Virus record (IMG/VR): IMGVR_UViG_3300046491_000064
Location: 1 to 40,059 of that record
DNA length: 40,059 nucleotides
Strand: one strand, 5' to 3'
Source: a virus
The number at the start of each line of letters is the position of its first letter. Positions within the stretch are counted from its first letter, which is position 1. A program made the translations under genes and the position numbers. Positions 18,544 through 25,783 of the stretch are shown here, one piece after another. The notes under the pieces are model-generated. The model made no database searches. It saw only the letters and a list, made by a program, of their open reading frames with translations, and was not told the origin of the DNA.

Positions 18544-19766
18544 TCCAATGGTTTCCCATCAGCATCACATTCACGAATCAGCTTTCCTGCCGGAAATTGG
18601 GGTTTCAAGGTCTTCTTGTATCGAGACTGGAATGAAACAGTCATGTACTGACCGGCAAAGTCGTCATCGGCAACAGCTAACCGCCAGCTATAATCACCAA
18701 GTACACAGTTGAACTCGTTGTCTGTGATGTTGTTCTGCATGGTGAATACGACATAACCTTGTTTGTCTTTGGTTGTACCGTTGATGCGGAATTCCTCATC
18801 GATCATCTCTTTGTACTTCCACAGTTCAGTCGAGCGTTTACCGCTTTCATACTCACCGTGTGAAGTGCGATACATGATGCCTTCATAGCCACGACTTACT
18901 GCGTCTTTGTGCAGCTTACGCAGACTGTCCATGCAGTTTGCAAAACCGTAAGGTACAAGAACAACCTTGCCACCTTGTTTGAACTTTGCACTGTAGGCAG
19001 TCAGGTTATTCAACCGCTGTGCAAATGGTACATCAAATTCGATGATATCGAATACTCGGAACTCAAGCTTTGGTCGAATCTCAAGGATCAATTGAGCCTG
19101 TTCAACTTCAGCTGCTTTCTTTTCTTCTTTGTCTGTACCGATTGCCTTCTTGTGAGCCTTGATTGCTGCTTCAAGTTTCTTTTCAGGGTCAGTACGCTTT
19201 ACTGCCGAATTGATATCTTGCAACACTGGACCATGAACATACAGTTCACCGTCAAGAATGTCACCAACTTCCATGATTGTAAGAAGCTCAGCCTCGATAT
19301 GAGGCACGCTGTGATCCTGCCCGGTACGTGTCTTCAAAAGAACTTGTTTAACGCCTTGTACGAGCTTACAGAAGGCGAGACAGCGTATCCCATCGAGCTT
19401 GTCACTTACATATACACCTTCTTCGACAAGTTCTTCTTTTCCGTCTTTCTGGTGGTTACTTGCAAGCATAGCCAGAATAGGAAGATCATCAAGCTCTTCC
19501 TTAGTTGTGCGATAGTTCTTGTCAAGTTGAGTTTTCACCCGACTCTCACACTGAAACACCGCTTGTTCATAAGGTGTGCGGCCTTGCTTACCTTCATTCA
19601 CGTATTCAGTCTTTGATGTAAGCTTGCCACCTTCCTGACCGTGAGTGATAGTGAACCCTGCACCGTCTTTATCAAGGTCACCGCCGTGTACATGGAATGC
19701 TCCAATGTTCCACACTTTGTATGTGCCGTTCTTGTTAAGACCGAACAGTTTTACTTCATAGTTCAT
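18540..19766 (-). CDS. ATP-dependent DNA ligase
   Basis: A 408-residue protein. The in-frame extension to 19820 lacks a ribosome binding site, whereas ATG 19766 has GGAG. Motif I is SDKLDGIRC with the adenylated Lys near residue 123. DGELYVHG (motif III), YEGIMYR (motif IV) and LWKYK (motif V) follow in order. Between III and IV lies a charged helical insert (KLEAAIKAHKKAIGTDKEEKKAAEVEQ). The C-terminal part is the OB domain. It seals nicks during phage replication and repair. The N-terminal 100 residues are an extra domain typical of some phage ligases. Confidence 0.93.
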   Translation of the reverse strand: MNYEVKLFGLNKNGTYKVWNIGAFHVHGGDLDKDGAGFTITHGQEGGKLTSKTEYVNEGKQGRTPYEQAVFQCESRVKTQLDKNYRTTKEELDDLPILAMLASNHQKDGKEELVEEGVYVSDKLDGIRCLAFCKLVQGVKQVLLKTRTGQDHSVPHIEAELLTIMEVGDILDGELYVHGPVLQDINSAVKRTDPEKKLEAAIKAHKKAIGTDKEEKKAAEVEQAQLILEIRPKLEFRVFDIIEFDVPFAQRLNNLTAYSAKFKQGGKVVLVPYGFANCMDSLRKLHKDAVSRGYEGIMYRTSHGEYESGKRSTELWKYKEMIDEEFRINGTTKDKQGYVVFTMQNNITDNEFNCVLGDYSWRLAVADDDFAGQYMTVSFQSRYKKTLKPQFPAGKLIRECDADGKPLE

Positions 19767-20016
19767 TGATTTTCTCCATTTCGACGGTGTACATAGTATG
19801 TGATGTGTCACTATACACAAACTTCAGACGATAGTCACTAATTTTCAGAAAAGGATTTTGCAGAATCCACTGACAGACGTATGCTTCCTGATTGGTTACA
19901 AGGAAATTGCGTGCCTGCTCCTGAATCTGCACACGCATGTCATTAATCTGCTCTTCTGTCAATTCATCAATGAGTTTTTGCTTTGTGTCATTGATTACAG
20001 CATCCACATTAATCAT
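19756..20016 (-). CDS. hypothetical protein
   Basis: An 86-residue protein, helical at first (MINVDAVINDTKQKLIDELTEEQINDMRVQIQEQARNFL), then ending in strands (YRLKFVYSDTSHTMYTVEMEKINEL). GGTG lies four bases before the ATG, inside the upstream gene. It overlaps the ligase gene by 11 bases, so it is likely co-translated. Role unknown. Confidence 0.72.
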   Translation of the reverse strand: MINVDAVINDTKQKLIDELTEEQINDMRVQIQEQARNFLVTNQEAYVCQWILQNPFLKISDYRLKFVYSDTSHTMYTVEMEKINEL

Positions 20017-20227
20017 GAGTCACCAAGTATTCGAAGTCTTTGTCGAAGAGTGCTGTCGTATACGAATACTCGCATTCTGCAACAGGTACTTTACGAATAT
20101 AGCCATTGTCAGGACCATGCTTACCTGAGATGTAACCTGAGAAACCTTCAACGTGAATGATGTCACCTTGTTTGTTGTGGAATGTCAGTGACGCATCACC
20201 ATAAATCTTAGTTACAATTACCCGCAT
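20009..20227 (-). CDS. hypothetical protein
   Basis: A 72-residue, strand-rich protein (MRVIVTKIYGDASLTFHNKQGDIIHVEGFSGYISGKHGPDNGYIRKVPVAECEYSYTTALFDKDFEYLV). GAGGTG precedes the start inside the deaminase gene. A small beta-barrel is likely. No family recognised. Confidence 0.75.
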   Translation of the reverse strand: MRVIVTKIYGDASLTFHNKQGDIIHVEGFSGYISGKHGPDNGYIRKVPVAECEYSYTTALFDKDFEYLVTHD

Positions 20228-20651
20228 TGTTCACCTCGTATTGTTCAACGTGAATGCCTTTTCGGCGTAGGAAATCAATACCATCAGTCATTCGGTATTG
20301 TTCGTCATAGAATACAGCACTTACACCTGCTTGGTAAAGCAATTTCGCACAAGGGAGACAAGGACTTAGTGTCAATACAACATTGCTGCATTTAAGGCTT
20401 ACACCTTCTCGTGCTGCCTTTGCTACCAAGTTGCTTTCACAGTGAAGCACTTCTGGATGAGTGATAAGCTCACCATTGATTTCGATTTCACATTCGTTAT
20501 CGTCTTGTGCTGGTCTGCCGTTCCATGAATACACCATTACATCTTGAGGGGTAATTGCTACCCCTCCCACTTTCTTGCGAACTGCACGAGAAAGCTTTGA
20601 GAATGCATATGCCGATTCCATGTACGGTTTCAACATCTTATGTCTGATCAT
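20208..20651 (-). CDS. dCMP/cytidine deaminase-family protein
   Basis: A 147-residue zinc deaminase. H70-C-E72 (LHCESNLVAKAAREG) supplies the first zinc ligand and catalytic Glu, and P97-C98-x-x-C101 (SPCLPCAKLLYQAGV) the other two ligands. The N-terminal helix is followed by VGGVAITPQDVMVYSWNGRPAQDDNECE, typical of dCMP deaminases, which convert dCMP to dUMP for thymidylate synthesis. Editing of another nucleotide is possible. Start overlaps the upstream stop (TAATG). Confidence 0.9.
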   Translation of the reverse strand: MIRHKMLKPYMESAYAFSKLSRAVRKKVGGVAITPQDVMVYSWNGRPAQDDNECEIEINGELITHPEVLHCESNLVAKAAREGVSLKCSNVVLTLSPCLPCAKLLYQAGVSAVFYDEQYRMTDGIDFLRRKGIHVEQYEVNNAGNCN

Positions 20652-21091
20652 TAGACACCAATAAAGAAGCGATAGTGTTGGAAGTCACGCTTACTCATGA
20701 ATTCAACCTTATCGGATTGAACTTGTACACCGAGTTTCTTGCTGAACGACAGCTTCACACGTTTGACAATCTTGGTAGTGCCTGCAAACAGATCAATAAT
20801 CGCATCTTCGTTCTTGATCACATATTCTTGGAACGATGTGTTTGGTTCTACACGAATGTTCTCGAAAGTGGTTTCAGCAAGTTCGTTGTGCATCTTGATT
20901 GCTGAAAGTACGGACACTCGACGTTTACCTGTGCTTGCAAATCGAGGTTGAACAAAAGCAGCCAACCCGATATTGAAATCGTACAGTGGTTCATACCCGC
21001 GTGCAGCCATGAAGTTGACTACCGACAGTTCTTGCAGTTCTTGAGTACCAGATACCTTATCGAAAGTATCAACACCAGCTTTGTAAGTCAT
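20651..21091 (-). CDS. hypothetical protein
   Basis: A 146-residue protein with AAGGAG upstream. Sequence segments: TYKAGVDTFDKVSGTQELQELSVVNFM, GYEPLYDFNIGLAAFVQPRF, KRRVSVLSAIKMHNEL, KIVKRVKLSFSKKLGVQVQSD. The basic, strand-rich second half may bind nucleic acid. I do not recognise a family. It is coupled to the deaminase by TAATG. Confidence 0.75.
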   Translation of the reverse strand: MTYKAGVDTFDKVSGTQELQELSVVNFMAARGYEPLYDFNIGLAAFVQPRFASTGKRRVSVLSAIKMHNELAETTFENIRVEPNTSFQEYVIKNEDAIIDLFAGTTKIVKRVKLSFSKKLGVQVQSDKVEFMSKRDFQHYRFFIGV

Positions 21092-21105
21092 TTATTTCTC
21101 CTTTA

Positions 21106-21393
21106 TTAACGTTTCTGTTGTCCGCGTCTGGTAGCAGTACCAGTGCAGCTAAGACCGCCTGACTCCAAACGACTTTTGGTCTTTTCTGTCTTGGAAGGGA
21201 TAACTGTATACTTCCCTTTCCCGTATTGCTCATTTACATATGCTTGTGCAGAGAGCCTGTCGGATGTCTTCATAAAGATGTAGTTACCTTTAGCATCTCG
21301 AATGTAGTAACTACCGTATGGGATAAAGTCTGGACTTGTGAATTCTTTGAACTCTACCACAACTGTTTTCATTTCTTTCTTCTTTTCAGCCAT
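21106..21393 (-). CDS. basic hypothetical protein
   Basis: A 95-residue protein: a lysine-rich start (MAEKKKEMKTVVVEFKEF), a folded centre (PYGSYYIRDAKGNYIFMKTSDRLSAQAYVNEQYGKGKYTVIPSK) and a basic, probably disordered tail (KTEKTKSRLESGG...TRRGQQKR). The central pattern is familiar from small proteins of several large phages. Function unknown, perhaps DNA binding. Confidence 0.78.
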   Translation of the reverse strand: MAEKKKEMKTVVVEFKEFTSPDFIPYGSYYIRDAKGNYIFMKTSDRLSAQAYVNEQYGKGKYTVIPSKTEKTKSRLESGGLSCTGTATRRGQQKR

Positions 21394-21396
21394 ACT

Positions 21397-21600
21397 TTAC
21401 ACAAACTCCTTACGCATTGTTTGCAGCATATCAATCGTTTTGTCAATATCATCTTTCTTCAGAGTAAGATGAGCACAGCGACCTTCGGCGTCCTCCCAAC
21501 AAGTAAGAACAATGAAGGAATTTCTCTCTGGTGATTTGGTTGGGTAATACCTTGCGGTGATATCGTCATCATTCGACAGGTCTACTTCAATAGTAATCAT
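21397..21600 (-). CDS. hypothetical protein
   Basis: A 67-residue protein. The frame opens at 21717, but ATG 21600 has GGAGG nine bases upstream and the longer form would be read through the gene at 21587. Product: MITIEVDLSNDDDITARYYPTKSPERNSFIVLTCWEDAEGRCAHLTLKKDDIDKTIDMLQTM, a strand-strand-helix fold. Role unknown. Confidence 0.75.
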   Translation of the reverse strand: MITIEVDLSNDDDITARYYPTKSPERNSFIVLTCWEDAEGRCAHLTLKKDDIDKTIDMLQTMRKEFV

Positions 21601-21721
21601 ATTCGATATCCTCCGGGTAATATGGTGGCTCATCATCCCAATCGGTAAATCCATCATCTTCATGTTCTTCGCTGTAGAACTCTTGGTAAGGCTCTTCAAG
21701 CCAGCGATCATAATCACTCAT
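21587..21721 (-). CDS. conserved 'DRWLE-PYQ' small phage protein
   Basis: A 44-residue protein beginning MSDYDRWLEEPYQEFYSEE and ending in an acidic, Tyr-rich stretch (DWDDEPPYYPEDIEYDYY). The start motif 'M(S)..YDRWLE.PYQ' is widespread among phages and is a good sign of a real gene despite the length. Function unknown. Starts in a TAATG-type overlap with the upstream stop. Confidence 0.85.
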   Translation of the reverse strand: MSDYDRWLEEPYQEFYSEEHEDDGFTDWDDEPPYYPEDIEYDYY

Positions 21722-21885
21722 TACAGCACTTCCAGAATAAGCTTGTCCAGATCATCCTTATCGGTATTAGGAAGATTGTACAGCATCTCACGGATATCAG
21801 GCTTCAGCATTTCAAGTTCGTGATGAGCATAACCTAGACGTTTTGCTTGGTCAGTGATGTACTCAATTGCTTCGTTCATTTTCAT
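21721..21885 (-). CDS. hypothetical 54-residue protein
   Basis: ATG at 21885 has GAGGA seven bases upstream; an internal ATG at 21879 is less well placed. Product: MKMNEAIEYITDQAKRLGYAHHELEMLKPDIREMLYNLPNTDKDDLDKLILEVL, all helical, acidic. Coupled to the downstream gene by TAATG. No family recognised. Confidence 0.75.
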   Translation of the reverse strand: MKMNEAIEYITDQAKRLGYAHHELEMLKPDIREMLYNLPNTDKDDLDKLILEVL

Positions 21886-21887
21886 AC

Positions 21888-22124
21888 TTATTCCTCTTCC
21901 CGTGCAGAGTCGATAGCTGCATTAATCTTGTATCGAATATTATCCTCATCAATCATTACACCTGATGCACAGAATGTTTCAATATCGTTCACATACAAAT
22001 ATGCGAAGTCTTCCACGTCTGAAATCTCTGAGAGCATGTGTTCGAATGTACCGTGACCAAGATAGAGATACGTGTCACAAGATTCAGAGTTGAATGAAAC
22101 AGCCATCGTGAATTGGAAGTCCAT
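21888..22124 (-). CDS. hypothetical protein
   Basis: A 78-residue acidic protein (MDFQFTMAVSFNSESCDTYLYLGHGTFEHMLSEISDVEDFAYLYVNDIETFCASGVMIDEDNIRYKINAAIDSAREEE). A strand followed by helices is predicted. Start in TAATG overlap with the upstream stop. Function unknown. Confidence 0.75.
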   Translation of the reverse strand: MDFQFTMAVSFNSESCDTYLYLGHGTFEHMLSEISDVEDFAYLYVNDIETFCASGVMIDEDNIRYKINAAIDSAREEE

Positions 22125-22375
22125 TACTCGTCACCAACATTTACAACATAGTTAGCGTTAAGAATAGCTTCGAGTCGTTCGCTAACTTCAAAACCGGTTT
22201 CTTCAGTTTCACCATCAACAAAGACAAAGATGTCGAGGATTGTACCGTCTTCAGGTTTAAAATCTGTAGCCATCTGTCTAACGATGTCTTCGTACACGGC
22301 AATTTCGTTATCACCATTTGCAACGCCAAGGTATGTGTTATTGGTAAGAGTTACGTGGTATGCAGCAATCATCAT
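22124..22375 (-). CDS. hypothetical protein
   Basis: An 83-residue acidic protein. The frame is open to 22432, but ATG 22375 has GGAG six bases away. Product: MMIAAYHVTLTNNTYLGVANGDNEIAVYEDIVRQMATDFKPEDGTILDIFV, then GETEETGFEVSERLEAILNANY. Beta-alpha-beta pattern. Coupled downstream by TAATG. Role unknown. Confidence 0.75.
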   Translation of the reverse strand: MMIAAYHVTLTNNTYLGVANGDNEIAVYEDIVRQMATDFKPEDGTILDIFVFVDGETEETGFEVSERLEAILNANYVVNVGDE

Positions 22376-22385
22376 ATTGTTCTCC

Positions 22386-22496
22386 TTAGTGGATTGTTTT
22401 ACTTGGTGCTTCTTGTTTAACCACAACGTCATCGAAGTGAGGGAACTTGAAAGCAGGAGTGTATTGTACAGGGTGTTTGCTGGTTTGCATAGTCAT
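22386..22496 (-). CDS. hypothetical 36-residue peptide
   Basis: ATG at 22496 overlaps the upstream stop as ATGA. Product: MTMQTSKHPVQYTPAFKFPHFDDVVVKQEAPSKTIH, proline- and aromatic-rich and probably unstructured. Its downstream end lies just before the ribosome binding site of the next gene. Confidence 0.6.
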   Translation of the reverse strand: MTMQTSKHPVQYTPAFKFPHFDDVVVKQEAPSKTIH

Positions 22497-22780
22497 TTTA
22501 AGTCTCCTAGTGCAGATTCAACACATTCAGTCCAGTGACCGCCACCATTATAGTGATAGGTCTCGAAGTCAATGCTTCCATCGTCATTCAGTTTTACACG
22601 CTGGAAACCGTAAAGCTGTTCTCTTTTGTTCTGCCATTCAACTTGATAGATTTCACCGTCAATAGATACGAGTCCGTTATCATGCAGAAGATCATCTAGT
22701 TCATCCGGGTTCTCACTGTAAATCTCTGGATCGATACCTGTAGGGATAAGACGACCTCGATTGTATTCCATATCACTCAC
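22493..22780 (-). CDS. hypothetical protein, GTG start
   Basis: A 95-residue protein. GTG at 22780 lies nine bases after GGAGG, while the first ATG (22771) would be 18 bases away, so the GTG is chosen. It overlaps the HD hydrolase stop (GTGA). Sequence: a Pro/Gly/acidic first part (RGRLIPTGIDPEIYSENPDELDDLLHDNG) then strands (SIDGEIYQVEWQNKREQLYGFQRVKLND). No family recognised. Confidence 0.78.
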   Translation of the reverse strand: MSDMEYNRGRLIPTGIDPEIYSENPDELDDLLHDNGLVSIDGEIYQVEWQNKREQLYGFQRVKLNDDGSIDFETYHYNGGGHWTECVESALGDLK

Positions 22781-23253
22781 TTCTTGAACCCTCCGAGTAA
22801 TTGAATTTGTTTGGTGTATTTATTGATACGCTTGATGTTCATATCTTTCAGACTATTCGAAAGATTGGCGGCAGTATCGCAAAGCTTAACCTTCAAGGCA
22901 AGAGGATTAGCCTTAACCGCTTCGATGTAATCTTTGTAACTCTGACCTTCGTGTTTTGTGATTGCCTTGACAGCATCAACAACATCGACACAAATACCGA
23001 GTTCAGTAAGTGTATCACAGGTGCAGTCTGTATCTTCAATGATATCATGCAGGAAAGCGATAGCACGAAGGCAGTCAACCTCGTCACCGGGTTCTTTGCT
23101 GAACTGCTCAGATGGTAATTTAACATTGGCATACATATGTACAACATTGCGGTCAACTTCAATCAGATGGACCAAATATGAAACATCACCGTACATTTGG
23201 CCTTCATGATAGACAATGGCAAGCTCAAGAGCGATTGGTAGTTGTTCATTCAT
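22777..23253 (-). CDS. SpoT/MESH1-type HD hydrolase
   Basis: A 158-residue HD-domain protein. Family motifs in order: LAIVYHEGQMYGD...YLVHL (first His ligands, H16 and H29), FLHDIIEDT with H69-D70 and E73-D74, and KVKLCDTAANL with D126 and N130. This is the layout of stand-alone small alarmone hydrolases that remove pyrophosphate from (p)ppGpp using Mn2+; animal MESH1 also dephosphorylates NADPH. There is no synthetase domain. It would lower alarmone in the infected cell, or remove a defence-derived nucleotide. AAGGAG precedes the start. Confidence 0.88.
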   Translation of the reverse strand: MNEQLPIALELAIVYHEGQMYGDVSYLVHLIEVDRNVVHMYANVKLPSEQFSKEPGDEVDCLRAIAFLHDIIEDTDCTCDTLTELGICVDVVDAVKAITKHEGQSYKDYIEAVKANPLALKVKLCDTAANLSNSLKDMNIKRINKYTKQIQLLGGFKK

Positions 23254-23408
23254 TGTAATACTCCTTGTACTTTAATGGCTTCTTCAGGTGTCTTTCCTGT
23301 ATTGTACTGTTTCATAAGCTCTTTGTAAACAACTTGTTTGCCTGACAGTTGCTTAACTGTTTCCACATACCACATCCATCCACCTACAATACTCTTTGCC
23401 TTTGTCAT
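23250..23408 (-). CDS. hypothetical 52-residue protein
   Basis: ATG at 23408 overlaps the upstream stop (TGATG) and the gene ends in an ATGA overlap with the HD hydrolase. Product: MTKAKSIVGGWMWYVETVKQLSGKQVVYKELMKQYNTGKTPEEAIKVQGVL, basic and helical. Tight coupling suggests co-expression with the hydrolase. Family unknown. Confidence 0.72.
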   Translation of the reverse strand: MTKAKSIVGGWMWYVETVKQLSGKQVVYKELMKQYNTGKTPEEAIKVQGVLQ

Positions 23409-23695
23409 CACCAAACCCTCTGAGCTTCAAGCTCTTTAATTCGAGTACGCAACTCTGTTGTCAACCAGTTGAACTCAGTTCTCAGGTCTCGTACAGGGGT
23501 GTCGTCAACAACTTCAAACCGACATTGACTATACCGTGCGATTCTGAAGTCATCGTTGATGATAGAATACTGATCGGTTTTACCACCATTGAGAACTTCA
23601 CCAACCTTGTACACTTTACCGATTGTAAGTCCTGTAGGCATTCCGGGTTGACCATCGCTACGCGGAGTGCTCTTATCGACGCATTTTACTTTCAT
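23408..23695 (-). CDS. hypothetical protein with KOW/SH3-like N-terminus
   Basis: A 95-residue protein, first gene behind the internal leftward promoter. Residues 1-65 (MKVKCVDKSTPRSDG...LTIGKVYKVGEVLNGGKTDQYSIINDDFRIARYSQCRFEVV) follow the pattern 'KC.D......LT.GK.Y.V......Y.I..D.G....Y...RFE.V' of small SH3-like domains common in phages. The tail is a charged helix. A nucleic-acid or protein-binding role is likely. Ligand unknown. Confidence 0.78.
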   Translation of the reverse strand: MKVKCVDKSTPRSDGQPGMPTGLTIGKVYKVGEVLNGGKTDQYSIINDDFRIARYSQCRFEVVDDTPVRDLRTEFNWLTTELRTRIKELEAQRVW

Positions 23696-23725
23696 TTGAT
23701 GACCCTGTGTTTGTTTGATGTGCCT

Positions 23726-23753
23726 ATTCTATCAGAAGTGGTTGATACGTCAA
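23726..23753 (-). promoter_or_regulatory. Class B leftward promoter
   Basis: On the minus strand TTGACG, 16 bases, TAGAAT, with AAAATAAAGC upstream, as in the early rightward promoters. TATCA and TGATA (23730-23747) form an inverted repeat across the spacer. It starts the second half of the leftward operon. Confidence 0.8.
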
Positions 23754-23771
23754 GCTTTATTTTAGACAATA

Positions 23772-23793
23772 GAAAACCCCGCCGAAGCGGGGT
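23772..23793 (-). terminator. Rho-independent terminator with UUCG loop
   Basis: Minus strand ACCCCGC, TTCG, GCGGGGT then TTTCTATTG. It ends the first leftward transcription unit just after the NAMPT-like gene. Confidence 0.9.
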
Positions 23794-23798
23794 CATGT

Positions 23799-25607
23799 TC
23801 ACAGTCGAGAACGAATCTCATCCATCGTAGTCAAGTTGTAGAACACACCGTCTTTGAAACGTGTTTTCAACTCTCCAAGCTTTTCAGCTTGATAAGCTAC
23901 ATCGTCTCCTAGAATATACTCGCCAGTTGTGGCCGAGCGGCTTACTTGCAACAGACCTTTAGCAGATTTCTTCTTGCTGTCAGTCTTCGGGTCTTTGAAG
24001 ATTGCAATCCCAACACCATTTACTTCAGTGTAAGTTGCTTTAACCGCAAAGCCAAATGAGTCGCGTGTCACACACTGGTAAGTGTAGGAGCCGACGCCGA
24101 ACACTACGTTACCAGATGCAAACCCTTGCTCTTCCAGACGCTTCAGGATCGACAGGCATCGACGTGTGGTAATCGAGTCACCATAGATCAACCCAATGTG
24201 CGAATCAAGCAGTCTGTGACCAGTTTCGGTAACAGTGCCGCCGAACTCTTCCCACAATACTTGCACAGCACCTTTCTGTTCAGCTGTAAGATCAGCTTCT
24301 TCAAAGACGGTAATTTTACGACCATCAATATAGTAGAACTGTTTGTCGTGACGATTCCACTCTACAGAACAAACTGCACGATACACTTTACCTTCAACAC
24401 GGAAATATGCTTCATACTCGCTGTCACCCATTTCACCATGTTCATTCTGTTGCTCAATTATGTCATAGAATGAATCTTCTACCCAGTCACGCGCCTGATC
24501 AATAGTGCAATCAAGGTTGATAATGTCAACAGTGCCACAGATCACTTGCAGTGGATCACCAGAGTCAGGACGAATAACCAATTTACCCGGTACAACACCA
24601 TTGCTTTCACGACGCATGATAACGTCTTTCATGTATGGCAGGCCACGGCTAATCATTCCGTAGAAGTCAAAGCTGTCAGTTACATACGAAAGAATACCTG
24701 TTGGAAACTTGGAGTTCAATTCGTACAGAAACATCACTTCTGCGATCAGTCGAACATCTTCATCAGCTTTCGCCATCTTGGTGTATATTGCACGCTGCTC
24801 TTCATTCTGGAAGACGTATTCTTGAAACATAAGTTCACGTTCAATACGAAGAATGTTACTTGTTGCAACGGCGTGCTCTGTTGCTGGAACCGAACAGGCT
24901 ACAAAGTCAGGAGCACCATAGTATTCCTGTGCGTACAGAATTGCACCAAGACTATCCGTACCCAAGTGACCAGCTGCAATGTGACCGAAACCAGTCCGTG
25001 CAGCATCTTCAGGACCGGACATACCACGAGCACTAAAGTCGTGAACTTGGAATGCAGTTCCTTCAATTGGGCTACCGGTTTTAACCGCATAGTCATTGAT
25101 CATCGCTTTGTATTCGGTAGCGATAGTTGCGGCAGTGCTTGTTTTCCAAGTCAAGTTGCTGATGGTTGTTTCAAGGAAGTTCACCAGCCAGTAAGCGTGC
25201 TTCACAGTGTTCTTGATAGTCAGTACCGGAACACCCATTGGAACTTTGCTACCTTCGTCAAGGGTTTTAATCTCAAGCGGCAGGTAACCAAGATCGTGCA
25301 ATGCTGCAAGATTGTCAGTGCTGATTGCATCACGACCAAGATAGTTATCACAAAGCATCTTGAATCGAGCGATAGCAATGAACTTCTCGGTATCAAAGAA
25401 CTTTTTCCAGTTCTCTACCATTTCGATCAATGCACCTTGGACACCAACCAATACCAGCTTACCGTCATAGTAAGAAGTTGCAGAACCACGATAGATACGA
25501 TCAGAACGTGGTGTAAGGTTGCTATAGACCAGATCAGTGCCTTCAGCATACATTGCTGCGTGGGCCAGCTTATAACCGTCGCTGTTAAACGGGGCAAAAA
25601 GATTCAT
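23799..25607 (-). CDS. nadV: nicotinamide phosphoribosyltransferase-like enzyme (NAMPT/NadV or Namat)
   Basis: A 602-residue homologue of NAMPT. Visible signatures: VHDFSARG at 188-195, SVPATEHAVATS with the catalytic His near 245, IRPDSGDP at 345-352 with the catalytic Asp, IYGDSITT at 474-481, and FGVGSYTYQCVTRDSFGFAVKAT at 503-525. Canonical NAMPT joins nicotinamide and PRPP to make NMN. In NARP1 phages, proteins annotated this way (Namat) instead use ADP-ribose pyrophosphate and make NAD+ directly. Between the PDSG and GDSIT motifs is an insert of some 75-90 residues relative to the 491-residue human enzyme. Next to a Prs-like gene; last before the terminator. Confidence 0.95.
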   Translation of the reverse strand: MNLFAPFNSDGYKLAHAAMYAEGTDLVYSNLTPRSDRIYRGSATSYYDGKLVLVGVQGALIEMVENWKKFFDTEKFIAIARFKMLCDNYLGRDAISTDNLAALHDLGYLPLEIKTLDEGSKVPMGVPVLTIKNTVKHAYWLVNFLETTISNLTWKTSTAATIATEYKAMINDYAVKTGSPIEGTAFQVHDFSARGMSGPEDAARTGFGHIAAGHLGTDSLGAILYAQEYYGAPDFVACSVPATEHAVATSNILRIERELMFQEYVFQNEEQRAIYTKMAKADEDVRLIAEVMFLYELNSKFPTGILSYVTDSFDFYGMISRGLPYMKDVIMRRESNGVVPGKLVIRPDSGDPLQVICGTVDIINLDCTIDQARDWVEDSFYDIIEQQNEHGEMGDSEYEAYFRVEGKVYRAVCSVEWNRHDKQFYYIDGRKITVFEEADLTAEQKGAVQVLWEEFGGTVTETGHRLLDSHIGLIYGDSITTRRCLSILKRLEEQGFASGNVVFGVGSYTYQCVTRDSFGFAVKATYTEVNGVGIAIFKDPKTDSKKKSAKGLLQVSRSATTGEYILGDDVAYQAEKLGELKTRFKDGVFYNLTTMDEIRSRL

Positions 25608-25783
25608 TAAGTATTCTCCCTTACAATATCCAAAAGTGTGATAGCCAGTTCTGATGCATCTTCAAGGCAAACTGTGATCTTACGAACATTATCACCATAA
25701 CCCTCTTTGATTACAAGAACATTCACTGCTCCACCGATGAATCCTACACTGATAGATTCATCACCAGCAAGTTGTTTAATCAT
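25607..25783 (-). CDS. hypothetical protein between NAMPT-like and Prs-like genes
   Basis: A 58-residue protein coupled on both sides: ATGA with the Prs-like gene and TAATG with the NAMPT-like gene. Product: MIKQLAGDESISVGFIGGAVNVLVIKEGYGDNVRKITVCLEDASELAITLLDIVRENT, two to four strands then a helix. Its position suggests a helper of the NAD+ pathway, but no family is recognised. Confidence 0.75.
   Translation of the reverse strand: MIKQLAGDESISVGFIGGAVNVLVIKEGYGDNVRKITVCLEDASELAITLLDIVRENT

Noticed and set aside
18909-19616. A 235-codon ORF opposite the DNA ligase
   Set aside because: Antisense shadow of a clear ligase, without a ribosome binding site.
24546-25610. A 354-codon ORF opposite the NAMPT-like gene
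   Set aside because: It is antisense to a gene with intact motifs and is rich in Cys, Thr and Asn runs typical of reverse frames.
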